Shown here: positions 57,585 through 64,000 of the stretch, piece after piece | How the letters are laid out: every line of letters begins with the position of its first letter | How positions within the stretch are numbered: the first letter of the stretch is position 1 | From: Paenibacillus sp. PL91 | GTDB lineage: Bacteria > Bacillota > Bacilli > Paenibacillales > Paenibacillaceae | DNA length: 64,000 nt | Reading direction: 5' to 3' | Assembly (NCBI RefSeq): GCF_012935325.2 | Contig: NZ_JABBYG020000010.1 | Coordinates: forward strand, 62,001 to 126,000 | Made by a program: the position numbers and the translations under genes | The notes under the pieces: model-generated | What the model was told of the DNA's origin: nothing | Seen by the model: the letters and a program-made list of their open reading frames with translations, nothing else | Databases searched by the model: none

Positions 57585-58847
57585 ATGACGACAATCGAGA
57601 AGACGACACCGCGTTACCAAGGAAAGCGGAATCGGCTGGATAAGCCGGAGCTACTCGCTCCAGCGGGCAATTTGGAGAAGCTGAAATTCGCCATCCACTA
57701 TGGGGCTGACGCGGTATACATCGGCGGGCAAAAGTACGGCTTGCGTTCCAATGCGGATAACTTTAGCTTCGAAGAAATGAAAGAAGGCGTAGAGTTCGCG
57801 AATCGCTATGGCGCAAAGGTATTTGTCGCTACCAATATTTATGCGCATAATGAGGATGTTGAAGGTCTAGAGGACTATTTGCGGGCACTAGAGGAAGCAG
57901 GCATATCGGCTATCATTGCTGCTGATCCTGCTATCATAGAAACGGCGCAGCGCGTAGCACCTAAGCTTGAGGTTCATTTAAGCACGCAGCAATCGACCCT
58001 TAATTGGCAGGCTGTGCAATTTTGGAAGGATGAAGGCTTGCCGCGTGTCGTGCTTGCCCGTGAGACAAGCTTTAAAGATATCGCTGAAATCAAGAAGCAT
58101 GTTGATATTGAAATCGAAGCTTTCATCCACGGGGCGATGTGCTCATCATTTTCAGGACGGTGCGTGCTTTCGAACCATTTTACAGATCGGGACTCTAATC
58201 GCGGAGGCTGCTGCCAATCTTGCCGCTGGAAGTATGATTTGTTTGTTGATGATATGCCGATGTATTCCGAGGATGAAGATAAGTTTTCGATGGGTTCAAA
58301 GGATTTATGCATGATCGAATATTTGCCCGAGCTCATTGAGGTTGGCGTCGACAGCTTCAAGATCGAAGGAAGAATGAAAAGCATTCATTATGTTGCAACA
58401 GTCGTTAATGTGTATCGACAAGCGATAGATGCCTATTTTGCCGATCCGGAGCATTTTGAGCTGAAGCGGGAATGGGTAGAAGAGATCAACAAAGCAGCGA
58501 ATCGACCGCTTAATACAGGGTTTTTCCTTGATACACCAGGAGCAGAGGACCATATCTATGAGCCGGAGGAAAAAGCGGCCCCTTACGATTTTGCTGGTGT
58601 TGTGCTTGATTACGATGCGAAAACGGGATTTGCTACTGTACAGCAGCGCAATCATTTTAAGCTAGGCCAAGAAATTGAATTCGTTGGTCCAGGCGGCACT
58701 TTCTTCAAGCAAACGATAACTGAAATTACCGATGCCGATGGTTCAGCGCTTGAAGCGGCCAGGCATCCCTTGCAGCATATTCGAATACGCACGCTAAAGC
58801 CGGTTAAGACAATGGATATGATGCGGAAGAAAATAGTTAAAAAGTAA
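57585..58847 (+). CDS. trhP2: U32 family tRNA hydroxylation protein TrhP2-like (YrrO)
   Basis: Second U32 protein of 420 aa, partner of the upstream one. It has KPELLAPAGNLEKLKFAIHYGADAVYIGG, HVDIEIEAFIHGAMC, a Cys-rich segment (CSSFSGRCVLSN and GGCCQSCRWKYDL) that probably binds an Fe-S cluster, and VDSFKIEGRMKS. The C-terminal domain (about 330-420) is beta-rich and absent from TrhP1. Strong AGGAGGTG site from the repeat array. The tRNA role is known for YrrO and inferred here. Confidence 0.9.
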   Translation: MTTIEKTTPRYQGKRNRLDKPELLAPAGNLEKLKFAIHYGADAVYIGGQKYGLRSNADNFSFEEMKEGVEFANRYGAKVFVATNIYAHNEDVEGLEDYLRALEEAGISAIIAADPAIIETAQRVAPKLEVHLSTQQSTLNWQAVQFWKDEGLPRVVLARETSFKDIAEIKKHVDIEIEAFIHGAMCSSFSGRCVLSNHFTDRDSNRGGCCQSCRWKYDLFVDDMPMYSEDEDKFSMGSKDLCMIEYLPELIEVGVDSFKIEGRMKSIHYVATVVNVYRQAIDAYFADPEHFELKREWVEEINKAANRPLNTGFFLDTPGAEDHIYEPEEKAAPYDFAGVVLDYDAKTGFATVQQRNHFKLGQEIEFVGPGGTFFKQTITEITDADGSALEAARHPLQHIRIRTLKPVKTMDMMRKKIVKK

Positions 58848-58866
58848 GAACAATGAAAAAAACGGA

Positions 58867-58907
58867 GAGTCTTATTTTACCATTAAAATAAGACTCTTTT
58901 TTTTTTA
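58867..58907 (+). terminator. Terminator after trhP2
   Basis: Perfect 13-bp stem GAGTCTTATTTTA/TAAAATAAGACTC with a CCAT loop and ten T. Confidence 0.94.
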
Positions 58908-58916
58908 GTTTATTAT

Positions 58917-58943
58917 TATAAAATGACAGGATGCTGTCGATAT
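58917..58943 (+). promoter_or_regulatory. Possible sigma-D promoter of the chemoreceptor gene
   Basis: TATA (58917-58920), 15 nt, GTCGATAT (58936-58943), close to the motility sigma-D consensus TAAA-N15-GCCGATAT. It sits about 100 nt before the methyl-accepting protein, whose class is typically sigma-D controlled. Confidence 0.6.
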
Positions 58944-59040
58944 AAAATAGTATATTGTAAATACATATTCCGGCAAGATTGGCTACCATCAAATGAACTA
59001 TTTTTTCATACTCCCAATTCTTAAGGCGGTGTCTTTTCAA

Positions 59041-61257
59041 ATGAAAAACGAAGAAGAGCAAAAAGAGAAGAAGTTCATGAAGAAAAAAAACAAAGAAGGA
59101 CAATCTGGCTCAAACCAGACAAAATCTGATAGAGCTTTGAAAGCGCAATCAGGGATAAAGGCGATTTCTCAAGCAGCAAAATCGGCTTCAAGTTCTTTAA
59201 AGGGGACCAAATTGTCAAATCCGATTAAATCGGTTGGCACGACGCTATTTTTAATTATTTTTTGCAGCATTATTGCTTGTGTTTTGACTGTAGGTCTAAT
59301 GGCATATTCCAAGTCGAAGTCGATCATTGAGAATAAGGTATCGGATGCAAGCTTTGAAACGATCAAGCAAGTAACGAATAATTTGGACGTTATTTATACG
59401 ACATATGAGGATTTATCACTGCAAATCTTAATCGATAAGAGCTTTCATGAGCTTGTTCGGAAAATGACGGATAGTGATGAAGAATATGCGAGATTTGAAG
59501 CTTCGCGTAATTTAGGCGACAAAATGCAAAATTATTTAATGGGCAACAGCACGATTGTCTCGATGATGCTTTTGCCGATCAATCCGAAGCTGGATGTGAT
59601 AACCGCTGGTTCTGCAAACAACAGCAGCGCAGAAAGATTAATGAAAACCGCATGGTTCATGGAAACGGTGGAAAAAGCGGGTAAATCGAATTGGATTCCG
59701 CCTCAGCCGGAAGGGCTGGCTAGCTCAAGCGGCGTTCCTACTATCGGATTAAGCCGTCTCATTAAGGATACGACAACAAGTGAAGCCTCTTACGTATTGC
59801 TGTTGGAAATACCGGCAGAATCCATTTCGGACCGCTACAGCGATGTCATCCTAGGCAAAGACAGCCAGATTGCGATTTTAGACACGAACAGCAATTATAT
59901 TACGAATGCTGATCCAGCCATGATCGGCAAAGCGGCTAACATCACGCTTCCTAAAGAAGGTGACAAATCGAAAGAAGACTCCGTTAAAATGACGAATACG
60001 GATGGAGTGGAAGTGCTTGCAGCTTACAAAACCTTTAAAGGGATGGATTGGAAGCTTGTCGGCACTTTACCGGTCAAGGAGCTTGTAAAAGATGCTAAAG
60101 CGATTCAGAATTTGACTTGGATCACCGTATTCGTCGCTGCGCTGATCGCAATCGCAATCGGAATTCTCGTCATTATGACGATTGCTAAGCCGCTTGTGAA
60201 GCTTCGCAACCTGATGACTGAGGGTGCTAGCGGCAACCTGACCGTTCGCTCGGAAATAAACAATCGTCAGGATGAGATCGGTGAGCTAGGCAAAAGCTTT
60301 AACCTGATGATGACGCAAATTACAGCATTAGCTGTTCAAACGACGCGTTCCGCCGATGATGTATTACTGACAGCAACCGAGCTCAGCGATGCTTCTAGAA
60401 AAACAGCCATCTCAGCCAAGGAAATTGCCGTCGCTACGGAGGAGATTGCTGGCGGAGCAACAAGCCTTGCGGTAGAAGCTGAGCGTGGAACTGATTTGAC
60501 TGGGAACATCGACTTGCAGATGAAAAAAGTAATTGATGCCAATCAGCAGATGGTCCGTTCCGCACAAGAGGTTGAAAAGGCAAGTGAGCAAGGAATGGCA
60601 TATATGGGCGTTCTTATTCAGAAAACAGGCATGACGGAAGAAATGACGCGTTCCATGGTTGAGAAGGTTGATGCGCTCAAGGAAAGCACGGGCTCCATCG
60701 TCAAAATTTTGGACGTGCTCAACAATTTAACGAAGCAAACGAATATTTTGTCGCTCAACGCTACAATTGAGGCTGCTCGTGCAGGTGCTGCCGGCAAAGG
60801 ATTTATGGTCGTGGCCGATGAAATTCGCAAGCTTGCCGACCAATCCCGTCAGTCTATTGATATAGTTGGACAAATTACCGCGAAAATCAGAGGCGAGATC
60901 GACGAGACTGTACATGTCTTGTCAGACGCATATCCGTTGTTCCAAGAGCAGATTGGTTCGGTAAAGGAAGCGAATCAAATTTTCTTAACGGTATCCGGTC
61001 AAATGGGGCAGCTGGCTCAGAAGCTGGAGCTCGTTACAGATTCGATCGGTCAGCTAGACGAGTCGCAAGCCGTTTTGTCGGAAGCCATGACGAACGTAAG
61101 CGCGGTTGCAGAAGAATCGTCCGCAACCTCCGAGGAGGTTGCTTCGCTTAGCACAGAGCAGCTAAGCATCAGCGATGGCATGGTCCGTCTATCCGAGAAG
61201 CTGGATACGGTATCGCGCGAGCTGAAGGATTCCCTTGCTCAGTTTAAGATTGAATAG
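59041..61257 (+). CDS. Methyl-accepting chemotaxis protein
   Basis: Chemoreceptor of 738 aa. Unusual N-terminus: about 70 Lys/Ser-rich residues before the first membrane segment (about 71-92). An extracytoplasmic sensor domain (about 95-355) resembles the dCache type, then TM2 (about 358-382), HAMP (IAKPLVKLRNLMTEG...DEIGELGKSFN) and a methyl-accepting domain with the conserved hairpin tip TKQTNILSLNATIEAARAG near 563. ATG 59041 with AAGGCGGT is used; 58993 and 59077 are in-frame alternatives. Ligand unknown. Confidence 0.88.
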   Translation: MKNEEEQKEKKFMKKKNKEGQSGSNQTKSDRALKAQSGIKAISQAAKSASSSLKGTKLSNPIKSVGTTLFLIIFCSIIACVLTVGLMAYSKSKSIIENKVSDASFETIKQVTNNLDVIYTTYEDLSLQILIDKSFHELVRKMTDSDEEYARFEASRNLGDKMQNYLMGNSTIVSMMLLPINPKLDVITAGSANNSSAERLMKTAWFMETVEKAGKSNWIPPQPEGLASSSGVPTIGLSRLIKDTTTSEASYVLLLEIPAESISDRYSDVILGKDSQIAILDTNSNYITNADPAMIGKAANITLPKEGDKSKEDSVKMTNTDGVEVLAAYKTFKGMDWKLVGTLPVKELVKDAKAIQNLTWITVFVAALIAIAIGILVIMTIAKPLVKLRNLMTEGASGNLTVRSEINNRQDEIGELGKSFNLMMTQITALAVQTTRSADDVLLTATELSDASRKTAISAKEIAVATEEIAGGATSLAVEAERGTDLTGNIDLQMKKVIDANQQMVRSAQEVEKASEQGMAYMGVLIQKTGMTEEMTRSMVEKVDALKESTGSIVKILDVLNNLTKQTNILSLNATIEAARAGAAGKGFMVVADEIRKLADQSRQSIDIVGQITAKIRGEIDETVHVLSDAYPLFQEQIGSVKEANQIFLTVSGQMGQLAQKLELVTDSIGQLDESQAVLSEAMTNVSAVAEESSATSEEVASLSTEQLSISDGMVRLSEKLDTVSRELKDSLAQFKIE

Positions 61258-61280
61258 TTGAGATAACGCTAGTTCGGAAG

Positions 61281-61321
61281 AAGAGTTGTTCAGGCATTTA
61301 CTGCTGAACGGCTCTTTTTTT
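61281..61321 (+). terminator. Terminator after the chemoreceptor gene
   Basis: AAGAGTTGTTCAG/CTGAACGGCTCTT stem (two G-T wobbles) with a T run. Confidence 0.88.
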
Positions 61322-61357
61322 ATGCAGAAATGATGCTTGACGTTTGGAGGCAGGTGG

Positions 61358-61405
61358 ATGAAGGAAATAATAAGTTCATATCGCAAGCAGCAGCTTATGA
61401 GCTAA
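61358..61405 (+). CDS. Possible 15-codon leader ORF upstream of the PBP
   Basis: ATG 61358 follows TTGGAGG by 7 nt and encodes MKEIISSYRKQQLMS before TAA. It lies between the chemoreceptor terminator and the penicillin-binding protein. Too short to judge by codon use; the ribosome site is the only evidence. Could be a translated leader. Confidence 0.35.
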   Translation: MKEIISSYRKQQLMS

Positions 61406-61433
61406 AGCCGCGAACAAAAGGAGATCCGTCATT

Positions 61434-61454
61434 ATGGTGAATGGTGATGTTTAA
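61434..61454 (+). CDS. Possible 6-codon ORF overlapping the PBP start
   Basis: ATG 61434 lies 10 nt after AAAGGAG (61417-61423), the only good ribosome site here, and encodes MVNGDV then TAA at 61452-61454. It overlaps the start of the penicillin-binding protein in another frame, so ribosomes may reach the main gene by reinitiation. Confidence 0.35.
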   Translation: MVNGDV

Positions 61455-63576
61455 ACGCATATGGCTGGCTGCTTGCTTAATCAGCGTAGTCATGCTTATT
61501 TATATCGGTCGTCTTGCTTGGCTGCAGCTCATGCCGGGAAGCTCTTCGGCGGCTGTTCTTTCGCCGCAGGCTAGCCGTGGCGGGTGGCAAAGGCTTTCGG
61601 TTATGCAGCGTCAACGTAATCTGGTGCTTGATACCGGACGAGGCGATTTCTATGATCGCCATGGCGCTCCAATAACAGGCGAAACGTATTCCGCTGTCGC
61701 CTTATTCCCCGTTAGGAGAGATTTGCGGGGACAGCCGGAGGATTTAAGCGAGCTAAGCCGTTTATTAGGCGTGAGCGAGCAGCTATTGCAGCAAAAGTGG
61801 GATGCGGTGCGTGAGCCTGTGTTTTGGGAAGAAGAAGGACAATCGCTTCCCATGCGTCTATCCGATGCCCAAACGAAGCGGATAAAAGAGCTTAGCTTAA
61901 ATGGCATACGCGTCCTTCCTTATCGCAATCGATATTTGCCGCAGTTTGATGCTAAACATGTGATTGGCTTTACGAGCCAACACCCGGAGTGGCTGCAAGC
62001 AGAGCATGCAAAGGAATTGGCTAGCGGCAAAAGAAAGCTGGCGGAACAGGTTGGCGGCTCTGGGCTCGAGAAATCGTTAGACAAGCTGCTGCATGGAGTG
62101 GGAGCGACGTCTGTTTCTTATTTTATAGACGGGCAAAACGCACCTATGCATGGGCTTGATATGCGCATTACACAGCCGGGCAACCGATATTATCCTCTGA
62201 AGGCGATAACGACGATCGATTTGAAGCTGCAAAATGAGATAGAGAATTACGTGGATGATCAGGGCATGAAAGAGGGCGCGATCGTGGTGCTAGATGCAAG
62301 CAATGCGGATATAGTTGCAATGGTGTCGCGCCCGCAGCTAAAGCCAGGGCAGTTCCAAAGCTCCGATGGCTCTGAGTGGTCTAATCATGCGCTTAAGGCT
62401 GTAGCGCCCGGCTCCGTGTTCAAGCTCGTTACAGAGGCTGCTGCCTTGGAGGCAGGCGTGGCGACGCAGCATGAAACGTTTACTTGCAACGGGGAATACG
62501 GTAAATACGGCTTGTCCTGCTGGAAGGAGGGCGGCCATGGGCGCCTGACCCTACAAGAAGGGTTGGCACAATCCTGCAATATTGCGTTTGCTACAATTGC
62601 AGAACGGCTAAAGGCGTCCGAGCTGCAGCAAGTTGCAGATGCGCTGGGTGTTGGCAGGCAGGCGGGCTGGCATCGTGACAAGGCTTTTGGGCCCTTCTCA
62701 GGTCCGCTGCGCCTGCTGGAGGAGGAAGAGCGCGGACAGCTGTTTGCAGCTGCTAGGGGCAATGGGAATGGTGCGGCGGGTAGGGAAGGACTGGTGGGGG
62801 AGGAGAACGGTGAGAGCGGAGACAGTGGTGAGAGCGGAGACAGTGGTGAGAGCGGAAACCACGTGATGAGTGAGATGAGCGGAGATAAAGGAAAAAGCGA
62901 GAAAAGCGATAAAAGCGAGATGAGAGGAATGAACGGAGACAGTGGAAAGAAGGAGAAAAGAGGGAGCCGTTGGGGGAACGAAGAGGGCGGAATGAGCGAA
63001 AAGAGCGAGAAGCGAAGCGGGAAGAAGGACGCTGCGCTGAAGGCGCAGGAGAAAGCCGCGATGCTTGCGGCTGTCGATGGCGGCGTGCTCGCGCAGAGCG
63101 GGATTGGGCAGCGTGATGTAAGGATGTCGCCGCTTCAGGCGGCAAATCTGATTGTAACGCTGCTGAACGATGGGCGCGTAATGGAGCCGCGCCTGGTAAG
63201 TGAAATCCGCTATGCCAACGGCCAGCGGATGGTAAAGCTGCCCGCGCAGCGTGCGCAAGCGATACGTGGCCGGATCAAGCCGGCCACTGCATATGCGCTG
63301 CGGCGCGGCATGGAGGCGGTCGTCGACCATGGAACCGGTCGCTCGATCCGCCAAGGGCTGTGGGCGGTAGCCGGGAAATCCGGCACCGCCGAGACGACTC
63401 GGGCCGGAAGCGCCCGCAACCACCAGTGGTTTGCAGGCTACGGCCCGGTCAAAAAGCCTCGCTACGCAATAGCCGTGCTCGTTGAAAACAAGCCGCCTGG
63501 CAGCTCGCATCAGGCGACAAAGCTTTTCCGAGGCGTCATGGATATCGCCGCCCGAAGCCAAGAAGGCAGCAGTTAG
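61441..63576 (+). CDS. Class B penicillin-binding protein (PbpI-like) with low-complexity insert
   Basis: Transpeptidase of 711 aa. N-terminal membrane anchor (about 5-25), PBP dimerisation domain (about 60-260), and transpeptidase domain with SVFK (S325-K328), SCN (S378-N380) and KSG (K646-G648). Between SCN and KSG an insert of about 90 residues (about 440-530) is rich in Gly, Ser, Glu and Lys, with GESGDS repeats, and is absent from normal class B PBPs. B. subtilis pbpI (yrrR) lies in the same region after mltG-yrrO. Start 61441 or 61447; the nearest ribosome site serves the tiny ORF at 61434. Confidence 0.85.
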   Translation: MVMFKRIWLAACLISVVMLIYIGRLAWLQLMPGSSSAAVLSPQASRGGWQRLSVMQRQRNLVLDTGRGDFYDRHGAPITGETYSAVALFPVRRDLRGQPEDLSELSRLLGVSEQLLQQKWDAVREPVFWEEEGQSLPMRLSDAQTKRIKELSLNGIRVLPYRNRYLPQFDAKHVIGFTSQHPEWLQAEHAKELASGKRKLAEQVGGSGLEKSLDKLLHGVGATSVSYFIDGQNAPMHGLDMRITQPGNRYYPLKAITTIDLKLQNEIENYVDDQGMKEGAIVVLDASNADIVAMVSRPQLKPGQFQSSDGSEWSNHALKAVAPGSVFKLVTEAAALEAGVATQHETFTCNGEYGKYGLSCWKEGGHGRLTLQEGLAQSCNIAFATIAERLKASELQQVADALGVGRQAGWHRDKAFGPFSGPLRLLEEEERGQLFAAARGNGNGAAGREGLVGEENGESGDSGESGDSGESGNHVMSEMSGDKGKSEKSDKSEMRGMNGDSGKKEKRGSRWGNEEGGMSEKSEKRSGKKDAALKAQEKAAMLAAVDGGVLAQSGIGQRDVRMSPLQAANLIVTLLNDGRVMEPRLVSEIRYANGQRMVKLPAQRAQAIRGRIKPATAYALRRGMEAVVDHGTGRSIRQGLWAVAGKSGTAETTRAGSARNHQWFAGYGPVKKPRYAIAVLVENKPPGSSHQATKLFRGVMDIAARSQEGSS
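62806..62858 (+). repeat. 18-bp GESGDS repeat in the PBP insert
   Basis: Two full copies and one partial of GGTGAGAGCGGAGACAGT, encoding Gly-Glu-Ser-Gly-Asp-Ser, open the low-complexity insert of the penicillin-binding protein. Confidence 0.85.
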
Positions 63577-63610
63577 GCCGCTTTCCCTAACTACTGCCTT
63601 ATACATCTTG

Positions 63611-63629
63611 CGCTGCACAAACTGCAGCG
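63611..63629 (+). other. Hairpin after the PBP gene
   Basis: Perfect CGCTGCA/TGCAGCG stem with CAAAC loop but no T tract. A second stem GGCAG-AGTTAGG/CCTAACT-CTGCC spans the PBP stop (63561-63599). Their role is unclear. Confidence 0.45.
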
Positions 63630-63732
63630 TAGAGTAAAGCAATTTGGAGGGCTTGTAAGGCTGACTTAAAAAGAAGGGTAAATTTTCTTGTTTGCCTTTG
63701 GGACAGATGAGAAAAGTGTCAAACGTTCAAAA

Positions 63733-63779
63733 AAGCCAAGCCCCTGCAGCGATATATCTTGCTGCGGGGGCTTGGCTTT
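63733..63779 (-). terminator. Terminator of the minus-strand permease gene
   Basis: Long stem AAGCCAAGCCCCTGCAGC / GCTGCGGGGGCTTGGCTT with a 10-nt loop; on the minus strand it is followed by TTTTTT. Confidence 0.93.
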
Positions 63780-63799
63780 AATTTTATACTATTATTCCA

Positions 63800-64000
63800 T
63801 TATTTCTCCCTGTCTTCCTCACGCTTCAAGCTGTCAACATACGAGCCGGTCGCGGGGTTGTCGAATTCACCAAGCGGTGCATGAATCCAGCGGTGGAAGT
63901 AGCCTTGGTCATACAGCGCCTTGATTAGGATCATCAGGATCGGAGATAAAATGACGCCGGCAACGCCGAACAACGAAAGCGATATGATCATGAAGGCAAG
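63800..64000 (-). CDS. C-terminal fragment of an AI-2E/YtvI-type permease
   Basis: Open to the right window edge on the minus strand, so only the end of the protein is seen (about 66 residues). It has a membrane segment with SLFGVAGVILSPILMILIKALYDQG and a polar tail ending YVDSLKREEDREK. The segment resembles the last helix of AI-2E family permeases such as the sporulation protein YtvI; the call rests on that short match. Confidence 0.6.
   Translation of the reverse strand, partial: LAFMIISLSLFGVAGVILSPILMILIKALYDQGYFHRWIHAPLGEFDNPATGSYVDSLKREEDREK

Noticed and set aside
62698..63642. 314-codon minus-strand frame antisense to the PBP gene
   Set aside because: Lies opposite the conserved PBP motifs; composition (Arg/Leu/Ser-rich) is that of an antisense shadow of a GC-rich gene and no ribosome site is seen.

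Overview
The window is a stretch of a spore-forming, low-to-mid GC Gram-positive chromosome. Gene content and order point to Paenibacillus or a close relative: the order minD - rodA - spoIVFA/FB - rng - rplU - prp - rpmA - spo0B - obg - pheB ... safA - bofC - ruv - queA - tgt - yajC - spoVB - comN - secD/F - recJ - apt - relA - dtd - hisS - aspS ... alaS - ireB - ruvX - mltG follows the Bacillus subtilis plan with Paenibacillus-like differences (RNase G before rplU, separate secD and secF, long SpoIID protein before queA). This placement is from recognition of gene order and protein families, not from a database search. No tRNA, rRNA, prophage, insertion sequence or CRISPR array was seen.

Layout. 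1-3600: end of minD, the elongation factor rodA and the spoIVFA/spoIVFB pair that controls pro-sigma-K processing. 3639-8392: rng, then the L21/L27 operon (rplU, prp, rpmA; prp encodes the protease that trims L27), spo0B and obg. 8446-12113: pheB-hom-thrB-pheA amino-acid operon. 12376-15067: repeat-rich SafA-like spore coat protein and BofC. 15249-22525: ruvCAB, a DCC-family protein, a large SpoIID-like protein, queA, tgt, yajC. 22605-28246: membrane proteins, spoVB, comN, secD, secF. 28348-34753: a CDF-type membrane protein, recJ, apt, relA, dtd. 35257-41748: T-box-controlled hisS-aspS, tcdA, a YdeI-type protein, rarA. 42116-45476: copC/copD-type pair and a CorC-type CBS protein. 45553-49566: mnmA, cymR, a cysteine desulfurase, a PRC-barrel protein and a zinc-ribbon protein. 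49726-58847: AI-2E-type permease, T-box-controlled alaS, ireB, ruvX, two DUF1292 genes, mltG and two U32 tRNA-hydroxylation proteins. 59041-63576: a chemoreceptor and a class B penicillin-binding protein. The end of an AI-2E/YtvI-type permease enters from the right on the minus strand.

Most of the window is core translation, DNA repair, tRNA modification and sporulation. The strongest unexplained signal is a family of short tandem hairpin repeats (head ATGCTTACGAAG plus a small stem-loop) found three times, at 5738-5850, 28263-28336 and 57456-57570. Each array lies between two codirectional genes of the same apparent transcript, ends directly at the Shine-Dalgarno of the downstream gene, and shows compensatory base-pair changes, so it looks like a structured intercistronic RNA element. 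Other points of interest are a CDF-family protein whose metal ligands are all replaced, a penicillin-binding protein with a Ser/Gly/Glu/Lys-rich insert inside the transpeptidase domain and two tiny leader ORFs in front of it, and a hisS-aspS T-box whose specifier loop holds CAG/GAC but no histidine codon.
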